Origin: Polaromonas sp.
GTDB lineage: Bacteria > Pseudomonadota > Gammaproteobacteria > Burkholderiales > Burkholderiaceae_C
Assembly: GCA_025362825.1 (NCBI GenBank)
Contig: JANYFF010000054.1
Span: 1 to 15,936 of the forward strand
Reading direction: 5' to 3'
DNA: 15,936 nt
The notes under the pieces are model-generated. The model saw nothing but the letters and a program-made list of their open reading frames with translations, was not told where the DNA came from and made no database searches. Of the stretch, positions 6,183 through 13,510 are shown in pieces. The position numbers were made by a program, and so were the translations under genes. The first letter of the stretch is position 1. The number at the start of each line of letters is the position of its first letter.

Positions 6183-7430
6183 ATGACTTCAATGAAAACA
6201 TCTTTTAACGCAGGCCGTCGCTCTGTCCTTGTGGGTGGCGCGGTCGTCGCCGTAGCACCCGCCTTGTTAAATATTGCGCGTGCACAAAACACCAACATCA
6301 AAATCGGTTTTCCGGTACCCCTGACCGGAGCCTTCTCTGCAGAAGCACAGGACCAGGTCAGGGCTGCCGAAATTGCCATCAAAGAGTTCAATGACAGCGG
6401 CGGTTTTAATGGCCGCAAGGCCGAGCTACTGGTTCGTGACGACAAGCTCAATCCGGGCGAGGCCGCAACCCGCACCCTTGAACTGATTGAGAAAGACAAG
6501 GTGAACTTTGTGGTCGGTTCACTTTCAGCCGCCACACAGTTGTCGATTAACGCGGTGTGCCGTGACCGCAAAATTATTTTCAATTCCATCAGCCAGTCCG
6601 ACGCAATCAACGAAGCCAAAGACTGGAGCCTGTACACCTTTCATGAGGCGCTTAACCCGCACCTGACCGCCGGCGCAGTGGCTCGTTACGCCTTCCCGAA
6701 ATTCGGCAAAAGAATTGTTTACCTCACGGCTGACTACGCATACGGTCATGAAATGGTGCGCGGTTTTCAGCGTGCCGGCCAGGCATTGGGCGCGCAAACA
6801 CTGGCAGACATCCGACACCCGCTGGGTGCTGCGGACTATTCGGCTTTTTTACCCCGTATCCAGTCGCTCAAGCCCGATGTGCTGGTGCTGGCGAATTTTG
6901 GCCGCGACCTTGTCAATGCGGCCAAGCAAGTGACTGACTTCGGACTCAAGGCCAACACCAAGGTGATTGCGCCCGTGTTGCTGTACACCGCCAGGCAAGC
7001 CGGTGGTGCAGACGCCTTTGGAGGCATTCTTGGCGGCACGTCGTATTACTGGGGTATGGAAGACAAGATTCCTGCTGCCAAGGTGTTCAACGACAAATTT
7101 CGTAAAGCCTACGGCGGCTCCGTTCCTTCGGACTACGGCGCGCTGGGCTATGCAGGCGTGCGCAGCGTGCTACAGGCCGTGCGTGATGCCGGGTCGACGG
7201 ATTCTGTCAAGGTCAGTATTGCCTTGCGCCAGCTTCGCTACAACTGGTACAAGGGCGAGCAGTTTTATCGCAAATGCGACCACCAGTCGGTTCAGTCGGT
7301 CGTCATTGTCGAATCAAAATCTAAAAACATGAAGGACAAATACGACGTCTTCAATGTGCTGGCGGTTGAGGCACCAGACGACAGGAACCTGCGCAGTTGC
7401 GACGAAATGGGTCACAAGATCAGTACCTGA
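6183..7430 (+). CDS. Periplasmic substrate-binding protein of Liv-type ABC importer
   Basis: This 415-residue protein belongs to the type I periplasmic binding proteins (Peripla_BP_6, LivK/amide-binding-like). The N-terminus has a twin-arginine-like signal, GRRSVLVGGAVVAVAPALL (residues 11-29), with a likely cleavage after ARA at 32-34, so export may use Tat and not Sec. The mature part starts with NIKIGFPVPLTGAFSAEAQD, a normal opening for this family. It captures the solute in the periplasm and delivers it to LivHM. A strong AGGAGA at 6172-6177, 5 bp before the ATG, fixes the start. It follows the monooxygenase by 42 bp and precedes livH by 66 bp. Relatives of this type bind aromatic acids, amides or amino acids; given the catabolic genes, uptake of the pathway substrate is inferred. 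Confidence 0.92.
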   Translation: MTSMKTSFNAGRRSVLVGGAVVAVAPALLNIARAQNTNIKIGFPVPLTGAFSAEAQDQVRAAEIAIKEFNDSGGFNGRKAELLVRDDKLNPGEAATRTLELIEKDKVNFVVGSLSAATQLSINAVCRDRKIIFNSISQSDAINEAKDWSLYTFHEALNPHLTAGAVARYAFPKFGKRIVYLTADYAYGHEMVRGFQRAGQALGAQTLADIRHPLGAADYSAFLPRIQSLKPDVLVLANFGRDLVNAAKQVTDFGLKANTKVIAPVLLYTARQAGGADAFGGILGGTSYYWGMEDKIPAAKVFNDKFRKAYGGSVPSDYGALGYAGVRSVLQAVRDAGSTDSVKVSIALRQLRYNWYKGEQFYRKCDHQSVQSVVIVESKSKNMKDKYDVFNVLAVEAPDDRNLRSCDEMGHKIST

Positions 7431-7496
7431 TCGGCGACCGGTATCTGACTCCGATGACCAGCTCGAACCACACGCAACAAACTATAAGAAACCTGC

Positions 7497-8381
7497 ATGG
7501 CTGACATTACTCTGGAACTGTTCGCGCTTCAGCTCATGACGGGTATCGCGCTCGGCGCTGTGTACGCACTGCTGGCGATAGGTTTGTCTCTGATCTTTGG
7601 CATGCTCACAGTGGTTAATTTTGCGCACGGCGCGTTTTTCATGGTCGGCGCATTTTTCGGTGTGTATGCCATGGGACTGACCGGAAGTTTCTGGTTCAGC
7701 CTGATTCTGGTCCCGCTGGCAACGGGCGCGCTGGGCTTGGTGTGCGAGCGGTTTTTGGTGCGACCGCTGTATGGGCGCGGCATTGACTACCCATTGCTGC
7801 TGACGTTCGGTCTTTCTTACGTTCTGATCGAATTGATGCGAATTATTTTCGGTATTGAAGGCATGCCGACGTCTACGCCAGCGGAACTGAGGGGCTCGGT
7901 CAATCTGGGCTTTGGTCACTTTCCGCTGTACCGGATTTTTCTCATTGGTGCGACGGCCGTCATCGTGCTTGCCCTCTGGCTTTTCATTGAGAAAACGCGT
8001 TACGGACTGATCATCCGTGCGGGCTCTCGCGACCCCGAAATTGTCAAAGTGCTGGGCATAGACATTTCAAAAGTCTGGCTACTGGTGTTTGGTATCGGCA
8101 CGGCCATCGCGGGGCTGTCTGGTTTGCTGGCTGCGCCTACACGCGCCGTCAACCCGGAAATGGGCATTCCCATATTAGCTGAGTCATTTGTAGTCACCGT
8201 GGTGGGCGGTATGGGCTCATTACCCGGTGCAGTGGTTGCGGGCTTACTGGTGGGTATCGTGTTTGCTATGACTTCGCTTGTCGCGCCCGAATATGCAGAA
8301 ATGTCGATTTTTGTATTGATGGCTGTCGTGCTGCTGATTCGGCCGCAGGGATTTTTCGGCAAAGCCGGTTTGATGAGCTAG
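7497..8381 (+). CDS. livH: Branched-chain amino acid-type ABC transporter permease LivH
   Basis: This 294-residue inner-membrane permease has about eight hydrophobic segments. Family landmarks are the early VVNFAHGAFFMVGAF stretch (residues 39-53), the cytoplasmic coupling loop IRAGSRDPEIVKVLGIDIS (173-191), which contacts the ATPases, VVGGMGSLPGAVVAGLLVG (235-253), and the closing LIRPQGFFG (280-288). Length and layout are normal for LivH. It would pair with LivM to form the translocation path. The ATG at 7497 has only a weak AAGAAA upstream. The gene follows the binding-protein gene by 66 bp and stops 2 bp before livM. The symbol marks the family; the solute need not be a branched-chain amino acid. 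Confidence 0.94.
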   Translation: MADITLELFALQLMTGIALGAVYALLAIGLSLIFGMLTVVNFAHGAFFMVGAFFGVYAMGLTGSFWFSLILVPLATGALGLVCERFLVRPLYGRGIDYPLLLTFGLSYVLIELMRIIFGIEGMPTSTPAELRGSVNLGFGHFPLYRIFLIGATAVIVLALWLFIEKTRYGLIIRAGSRDPEIVKVLGIDISKVWLLVFGIGTAIAGLSGLLAAPTRAVNPEMGIPILAESFVVTVVGGMGSLPGAVVAGLLVGIVFAMTSLVAPEYAEMSIFVLMAVVLLIRPQGFFGKAGLMS

Positions 8382-8383
8382 GC

Positions 8384-9376
8384 ATGAAACAATTTTTAAG
8401 CAACTGCATTGACCGCATCCGGCAGCATCGCATGGCCGCCACGCTTCTGTTTTTAATGGTGTTCCCGTTTCTAATGCCCTATGAAACGCTGGCCATCAAC
8501 ATTCTGATTTTCGGGTTGTATGCCGTGGGTTTTAACCTGCTGTTCGGCTACACCGGCATGCTGTCGTTTGGCCATGCGGCATTTCTCGGCGTGGGCAGCT
8601 ACCTTGCAGGCATAGCCGTGGTCCATGCGGGCTGGCCCTGGTGGGCTGCGATAGGCGCGGGTGTCGCAGCGTCCTGCCTTGCCGGTCTGGTCATTGGCTA
8701 CCTCGCGATTCGCACACGCGGCATTTACTTTTCAATGGTTACCCTAGCGCTGGCACAAATTGTTTACTACAGCTTTTACAAGGCCGAGCGCTGGACAGGC
8801 GGCGAAAACGGCCTGCGAGGCGTACGCGTTGAAGCCATTACATTGCCTGGCATCAGCATCGACTTTCTGGACCCCCTGAATAAATATTATGTGATTCTGG
8901 TGTTCGTGGCTCTGGCTCTGTGGTTTGTATCGCGGTTGCTCGACTCACCTTTTGGTGCGGTTATTGAAGCCATCCGTGAAAACGAAAAGCGCGCAGCGGC
9001 CTGTGGCTACGACGTCGCGCGCAGCAAGCTGCTGGTGTTTGTGTTGTCGGCGGGTATTTGCGGTCTAGCTGGTGCGCTGCGGGCGTTGCACCTGTCCATC
9101 GTACCGATTGACTCGCTGCATTACCTGCAGTCAGGCCAAGCGGTGATGGTGTGCCTGCTCGGAGGTATGGGAACGTTTTTGGGACCTTTCATCGGTGCAG
9201 CAGTGTTTCTATACCTGGAAGACGTGGTCACCAATGTCACCCGCTACTGGATGGGCGTGGTGGGTATTATTTTCATGGTGTTTGTGCTGTTCTTTCCCAA
9301 AGGAGTTTGGGGTACTGCGCTTGACTGGGTGGCGCGCTGGCAGCGCAAAGTCAAAACCGAAAGGCAAATGCCATGA
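8384..9376 (+). CDS. livM: Branched-chain amino acid-type ABC transporter permease LivM
   Basis: This 330-residue permease is the second membrane subunit of the importer. Landmarks are GYTGMLSFGHAAFLGVGSY (residues 55-73), the GGENGL segment (139-144) common to LivM proteins, the coupling loop AIRENEKRAAACGYDVARS (196-214), GGMGTFLGP (260-268), and the end of the last membrane segment at VLFFPKGVWG (301-310). A charged N-terminal stretch (about 1-17) and a basic C-terminal tail (316-330) should be cytoplasmic. It starts 2 bp after livH and overlaps livG by 4 bp (ATGA), so it is translated as part of one unit. Length is within the usual range for LivM. The transported solute is unknown. Confidence 0.94.
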   Translation: MKQFLSNCIDRIRQHRMAATLLFLMVFPFLMPYETLAINILIFGLYAVGFNLLFGYTGMLSFGHAAFLGVGSYLAGIAVVHAGWPWWAAIGAGVAASCLAGLVIGYLAIRTRGIYFSMVTLALAQIVYYSFYKAERWTGGENGLRGVRVEAITLPGISIDFLDPLNKYYVILVFVALALWFVSRLLDSPFGAVIEAIRENEKRAAACGYDVARSKLLVFVLSAGICGLAGALRALHLSIVPIDSLHYLQSGQAVMVCLLGGMGTFLGPFIGAAVFLYLEDVVTNVTRYWMGVVGIIFMVFVLFFPKGVWGTALDWVARWQRKVKTERQMP

Positions 9377-10119
9377 GCGCCGCACCCATTCTTGAAGTCC
9401 AGTCGGTCTCACGCTACTTTGGAAAATTCCAGGCGCTGCACAATATCACGACCAGTTTTCGGGCCGGCGAGCTGACGGCCATCATCGGACCCAACGGCGC
9501 GGGCAAGAGCACCTTCTTTAACGTTATCAGTGGCGGTATTGCCCCCAGCAACGGCAAGGTGCAGTTTGAGGGGCGCGACATCAGCGCGTTGGCGCAGCAC
9601 GACTATGCGCGTGCCGGCATTGCCAAGAGTTTTCAGATCACCAATGTATTCAAGCATCTCAGCGCACATGAGAATGTCCGTGTGGCGTTGCAAATGCAGA
9701 CCTCTCGCTACCAGATTTTGAGGGCACGGCGCACATATATAGATTTGAGTGACCGCGCCAATGCCCTGCTTGAACGGGTTGGATTGGCCGACAGCCGCAA
9801 CAAGCTGGCTGGCGATCTGGCGCATGGCCAGCAACGCTCGCTTGAAGTTGCAATGGCACTGGCGTGCGAGCCCAAATTGCTGCTGATGGACGAACCCACC
9901 GCAGGCATGTCACCCCAGGAGACGGTGGTCATGATGGACCTGATTGCCCGAATGGCGGCCGAGCGCACCATTATTCTGGTCGAACACAAAATGAAGCTGG
10001 TGATGGGACTGTGCAAGCGCCTGCTGGTGCTACACCATGGCGAATTGCTCGCCGAAGGCAGTCCGGACGACATTCGCAGCAACGCAGAGGTCAAACGCGT
10101 TTACCTGGGACAGAACTAA
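9373..10119 (+). CDS. livG: ABC transporter ATP-binding protein LivG
   Basis: This 248-residue ATPase couples ATP hydrolysis to import through LivHM. It has Walker A GPNGAGKST (residues 39-47), a Q-loop in the SFQIT segment (86-90), the signature LAHGQQR (149-155), Walker B LLLMDEPTAG (169-178) and the switch His205 in VEHKM. The signature departs from LSGGQ in the way usual for LivG. An insert of about 20 residues between the Q-loop and the signature (RYQILRARRTYIDLS, 112-126) separates LivG from the shorter LivF and supports this assignment. The ATG at 9373 overlaps the livM stop by 4 bp, and the stop lies 2 bp before livF. All catalytic residues are intact. Confidence 0.94.
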   Translation: MSAAPILEVQSVSRYFGKFQALHNITTSFRAGELTAIIGPNGAGKSTFFNVISGGIAPSNGKVQFEGRDISALAQHDYARAGIAKSFQITNVFKHLSAHENVRVALQMQTSRYQILRARRTYIDLSDRANALLERVGLADSRNKLAGDLAHGQQRSLEVAMALACEPKLLLMDEPTAGMSPQETVVMMDLIARMAAERTIILVEHKMKLVMGLCKRLLVLHHGELLAEGSPDDIRSNAEVKRVYLGQN

Positions 10120-10121
10120 AA

Positions 10122-10847
10122 ATGGAAAGCGCAAAGGCCAGCATGCTCAAAGTGGAACAACTCAACGCCTGGTATGACCACAGCCACGTGGTGCAAGGCC
10201 TGAATTTTGAAGTCAGGCGCGGTGAAATCGTCACATTGATGGGGCGCAATGGTGCGGGTAAAACGACCACCTTGCGCACGCTGATGGGGCTGGTTGAAAA
10301 ATGCAGCGGGCGAGTGCTGTTTGACGGCGAAGACCTCCTTCCCCTCAAAACTCACGAGCGCTTCCATCGGGGCCTTGCCTATGTTCCGGAAGACCGGCGT
10401 ATTGTTCCCAGCCTGACGGTGCTTGAGAACCTTCAGCTAGGCCTTACGGCAAGCGCGAACCGCGGCGAGATGAGCAGCATGGTCGATGAGATTGCACAGA
10501 CCTTTCCCAGACTGAAAGAACGCCTGCATCAGGACGGTACCTCGATGTCGGGTGGCGAGCAGCAAATGCTGGCAATTGCCAGAGCCATGATGGCGCGGCC
10601 ACGAATGATTTTGCTGGACGAACCGTCTGAAGGCATCATGCCGATACTGGTGGACGAGATGTTCGAGCTGTTTGCCGGCATGCGACAAAAAGGCATCACT
10701 ATTTTGCTCGTCGAGCAAAACGTGGAAAGAGCTTTGAAAATTTCAGACCGTGCCTACATTGTGGATCAGGGACAGATAGTGCATCACGGTGATGCTGCCG
10801 GGCTGCTCGCTAATACCGAAATTCAAGAAAAGTACTGCGCGGTCTAG
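10122..10847 (+). CDS. livF: ABC transporter ATP-binding protein LivF
   Basis: This 241-residue ATPase is the second nucleotide-binding subunit and the last gene of the rightward operon. It shows Walker A GRNGAGKTT (residues 41-49), the LivF-type AYVPEDRRIVPSLTVLENL (86-104), the signature MSGGEQQ (142-148), and Walker B ILLDEPSEG (163-171). The switch position is VEQN with Gln199 in place of His, which is usual for LivF. I start it at ATG 10122, 2 bp after the livG stop, with GGGACAG about 8-10 bp upstream. An internal ATG at 10143, preceded by AAAGG, would give 234 residues and is a real alternative. The frame is open further left, but only as an out-of-frame shadow of livG. No clear terminator follows. 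Confidence 0.93.
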   Translation: MESAKASMLKVEQLNAWYDHSHVVQGLNFEVRRGEIVTLMGRNGAGKTTTLRTLMGLVEKCSGRVLFDGEDLLPLKTHERFHRGLAYVPEDRRIVPSLTVLENLQLGLTASANRGEMSSMVDEIAQTFPRLKERLHQDGTSMSGGEQQMLAIARAMMARPRMILLDEPSEGIMPILVDEMFELFAGMRQKGITILLVEQNVERALKISDRAYIVDQGQIVHHGDAAGLLANTEIQEKYCAV

Positions 10848-11029
10848 CGGACTGACGGTAACGCATGGTCCGGATTCAGGCTGGTCATCTCATTTCTAAA
10901 TTATCCGTACGCTTTGTCGGCTTCGCTAGCTGTGCGTCTGTACTGTCGTCGCTTTGCCTTCGCGTTCACAGATGATGTAGAAATGGATTCAGATACCTTG
11001 TTCACAAGACTGTCCAGGCAAGCCAAGAC
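10848..11029. other. Convergent intergenic region, no gene seen
   Basis: This 182-bp gap separates the ends of the rightward importer operon and the leftward galactarate operon. I see no open frame of note, RNA gene or convincing intrinsic terminator. It holds a loose direct repeat, CGCTTTGTCGGCTTCGC at 10910-10926 and CGCTTTGCCTTCGC at 10950-10963, and a short palindrome CTTGTTCACAAG at 10997-11008 whose arms are too close to make a good RNA hairpin. Confidence 0.5.
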
Positions 11030-11968
11030 CTAAATTGCCGAGCGCCGCACCTCGCCGCTCGAATAAAAGCTCATCAGATTGTCGAAGACCAGCTCTGCCA
11101 TGGCTTGCCGCGTTTCATGGGTGCCACTGGCTATGTGCGGAAGCAACACGGCGTTGTCGAGCGCAAAGAGTTGCTCCGGAACCTGCGGCTCGGCATCAAA
11201 CACGTCCAGACCAGCGCCAGCAATGCGTTTTTCCACAAGTGCCTGGACCAGCGCCTCTTCGTCGATCACCGTACCCCGCGCAACATTGATCAGAAAACCC
11301 TTGGGACCGAGGGCGTCCAGCACTTCCCGCGAAACCAGATGACGGGTCGCAGGACCGCCGGCCACCACCACCACCAGAAAATCACACCACTCTGCCAGCA
11401 GGATCGGGCTGGCGAAATACTGAAACAGCGAGCCGGCCACCGTGCTGCGGTTGTGATAACCCACGGCCATGTCGAATCCTGCAGCGCGTCTGGCAATAGC
11501 TTGCCCGATGCGGCCCAGCCCCAGGATGCCGATGCGCTTGCCACTCACCTTTGTGGCCAGCGGAAAGCGCTCTGTAAGCCACCGGCCCCTGCGCACAAAC
11601 CGGTCCGATGCAGAGACGCCGCGCGCCACATCGAGAATCAATGCAAAGGCCAGGTCCGCAACACAATCGTTGAGCATATCGGGCGTGATGCCCGCAGCGA
11701 TTCCGCGGGCCTTGGCATGCTGCACATCGATCTTGTCAAAGCCGACGCCAAAGCTCGATATGACCTTCAGCGATGGCAGCGCATTCATCAGCGCGGCATC
11801 GGCGCCCACCGCACCTGATGTCACCACGCCAGTGAACGCCGCGCCGTGTGTGTGTAGAAACTCCATGACTGAGGCGTCGGCCGGAAGCAGTTGAACATCA
11901 AACGCTTCGGCTAGACGCTTCTCCAGCGCCGGCAGGAGCGGGCCATTTTGCAGTAGTCGGTGTTTCAT
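11030..11968 (-). CDS. D-2-hydroxyacid dehydrogenase, glyoxylate/hydroxypyruvate reductase-like
   Basis: This 312-residue enzyme of the D-isomer-specific 2-hydroxyacid dehydrogenase family interconverts a 2-oxoacid and a D-2-hydroxyacid with NAD(P)H. It has the nucleotide-binding GLGRIG (150-155) in ILGLGRIGQAIARR, and the catalytic triad Arg231 (NVARG), Glu260 (DAEP) and His278 (PHIAS). The NRST segment (173-176) at the end of the second Rossmann strand lacks an acidic residue there and has Arg174, which points to NADPH. The short form without the serine-binding ACT domain excludes a SerA-like enzyme. I start it at ATG 11968 with GGAG 8 bp upstream; a TTG directly before would add one residue. 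It lies 20 bp after the aldehyde dehydrogenase stop, so it is the last visible gene of the aldarate operon. Its exact substrate is not evident. Confidence 0.88.
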   Translation of the reverse strand: MKHRLLQNGPLLPALEKRLAEAFDVQLLPADASVMEFLHTHGAAFTGVVTSGAVGADAALMNALPSLKVISSFGVGFDKIDVQHAKARGIAAGITPDMLNDCVADLAFALILDVARGVSASDRFVRRGRWLTERFPLATKVSGKRIGILGLGRIGQAIARRAAGFDMAVGYHNRSTVAGSLFQYFASPILLAEWCDFLVVVVAGGPATRHLVSREVLDALGPKGFLINVARGTVIDEEALVQALVEKRIAGAGLDVFDAEPQVPEQLFALDNAVLLPHIASGTHETRQAMAELVFDNLMSFYSSGEVRRSAI

Positions 11969-11988
11969 CAATCGGGCTCCGTTTCTGG

Positions 11989-13425
11989 TCAGGCGAACGT
12001 GTACGCGGTTTTCACGGTGGTGAAAAATTCCTGGGCATATTTACCCTGTTCACGCGGACCATAGCTCGAACCTTTACGTCCACCGAACGGAACGTGGTAA
12101 TCGACCCCCGCCGTCGGCAGGTTGACCATCACCATGCCCGCCTGGCTATGCCGCTTGAAATGCGTGGCGTACTTCAGGCTAGTTGTGGCAATACCCGCAG
12201 ACAGGCCGAACTCTGTGTCGTTGGCCGTAAAAAGCGCTTCCTCATAGTCCTTCACCCTGATGACACTTGCGACAGGGCCAAAGATCTCTTCCCTGTTGAT
12301 ACGCATGGAAGCCTGCGTCTCGCTAAACAACGCAGGCGCCATGTAAAAGCCGTCGGTCGCAAGCTTCAGCCGCTCACCGCCTATCGCCAGGGTCGCGCCT
12401 TCGTTTTTGCCGATCTGGACGTATTCAAGATCCTGGTCAAGTTGCGAGCTGGAAGATACCGGCCCGATATCGGTCCCGCTGGCTAGTGCATCGCCCACGG
12501 TGATTTTTGTCATACGGGTCTTCATGGCTTCAATGAATTTTGGATAAATTCCTTCCGTCACGATGAGCCGGCTGGATGCCGTGCAGCGCTGGCCCGTCGC
12601 GTAAAACGCGCTCTGGACGCTCAGCTCCACCGCCTGGTTGAGGTCGGCATCATCCAGCACCACTTGCGGGTTCTTGCCACCCATTTCCAGTTGTACTTTT
12701 TTGTGGTTCTTCACGCATTCAAGCGCAATATTGCGACCCACGCCCACGGAGCCCGTGAAACTGATAGCGTGGATGCCCGGGTGCCCTACCAATGCATTGC
12801 CGATCACGCTGCCGCGGCCCATGACCAGGTTGAACACCCCGGCAGGAATGCCCGAACGGCTGATGATTTCTGACAACGCCCATGCACTGCCGGGCACCAA
12901 GTCTGCGGGTTTGAGCACCACACAGTTACCGAACGCCAAAGCAGGTGCAATCTTCCAGGCCGGAATGGCAATTGGAAAGTTCCAGGGCGTGATCAGGCCC
13001 ACAACACCGACGGGTTCGCGGGTGATTTCAACGCTAATATTGGGACGAACCGAAGGCGTCAGTTCACCGGACAAGCGAAGACATTCACCGGCAAAGAATT
13101 TGAAAATCTGCCCTGCGCGCGTAACTTCTCCAATACCTTCAGGTTTTGTCTTGCCCTCTTCACGCGCAAGCAGCGTGCCCAGCTCTTCCCTGCGAGCCAG
13201 GATTTCCGTCCCGATCTTGTCCAAGGCATCGCTACGCGCCTGGATACCGCCCGTCGCCCAGGCGGGAAAGGCCGCCGTTGCGGCAGCTACTGCGGCTTCG
13301 ACATGGCTGGCATCACCCTGTGTGTATTCGCCTATGACGTCTGCGAGATTTGACGGATTGATGTTTGGGCTGTAAGCAGTGCCTTTGACCCATTGGCCAC
13401 CGATTAAGTTGTCATGCTGTGTCAT
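11989..13425 (-). CDS. 2-oxoglutarate semialdehyde (2,5-dioxopentanoate) dehydrogenase
   Basis: This 478-residue aldehyde dehydrogenase has TPWNFP with Asn149 (residues 146-151), Lys172 (LKPAD), the NAD(P)-binding FTGSVGVG (223-230), general base Glu247 in LEMGGKNP, nucleophile Cys281 in GQRCTASSR, and EEIFGP (379-384). Length is normal for the family. With the dehydratase KdgD encoded directly upstream, the expected reaction is oxidation of 2-oxoglutarate semialdehyde to 2-oxoglutarate, the last step of oxidative galactarate/glucarate breakdown. The substrate is inferred from context; fold and catalytic residues are seen. I start it at ATG 13425, where AGGGA sits 7 bp upstream and the protein begins MTQHDNLIGGQW, a normal opening. 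The frame runs on to 13530, but that extension would overlap the kdgD end and is not family-like. Confidence 0.92.
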   Translation of the reverse strand: MTQHDNLIGGQWVKGTAYSPNINPSNLADVIGEYTQGDASHVEAAVAAATAAFPAWATGGIQARSDALDKIGTEILARREELGTLLAREEGKTKPEGIGEVTRAGQIFKFFAGECLRLSGELTPSVRPNISVEITREPVGVVGLITPWNFPIAIPAWKIAPALAFGNCVVLKPADLVPGSAWALSEIISRSGIPAGVFNLVMGRGSVIGNALVGHPGIHAISFTGSVGVGRNIALECVKNHKKVQLEMGGKNPQVVLDDADLNQAVELSVQSAFYATGQRCTASSRLIVTEGIYPKFIEAMKTRMTKITVGDALASGTDIGPVSSSSQLDQDLEYVQIGKNEGATLAIGGERLKLATDGFYMAPALFSETQASMRINREEIFGPVASVIRVKDYEEALFTANDTEFGLSAGIATTSLKYATHFKRHSQAGMVMVNLPTAGVDYHVPFGGRKGSSYGPREQGKYAQEFFTTVKTAYTFA

Positions 13426-13451
13426 GTTGAATTCCCTGTTTGCAAATGAGC

Positions 13452-13477
13452 GGGCCAGGACGCTTTGTTCCTGGCCC
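13452..13477. repeat. Perfect 9-bp inverted repeat between kdgD and the aldehyde dehydrogenase gene
   Basis: GGGCCAGGA (13452-13460) and TCCTGGCCC (13469-13477) are perfectly complementary, with an 8-base loop. The hairpin lies in the 85-bp gap after the kdgD stop and 26 bp before the aldehyde dehydrogenase ATG. No T run follows on the minus strand, so it is not a standard terminator; it may stabilise the upstream message 3' end or tune expression between the two genes. Confidence 0.5.
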
Positions 13478-13510
13478 AAATGGCAGACCGTATGGCGGCC
13501 CGAAGTGAGA

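Noticed and set aside
9864..10121. Upstream extension of LivF into livG
   Set aside because: The stretch is an out-of-frame reading of livG, rich in Arg and His; the ABC domain starts only after 10122.
10997..11008. CTTGTTCACAAG palindrome as a terminator in the convergent gap
   Set aside because: The 5-bp arms are separated by only two bases and no T run follows on either strand, so it cannot form a standard terminator.
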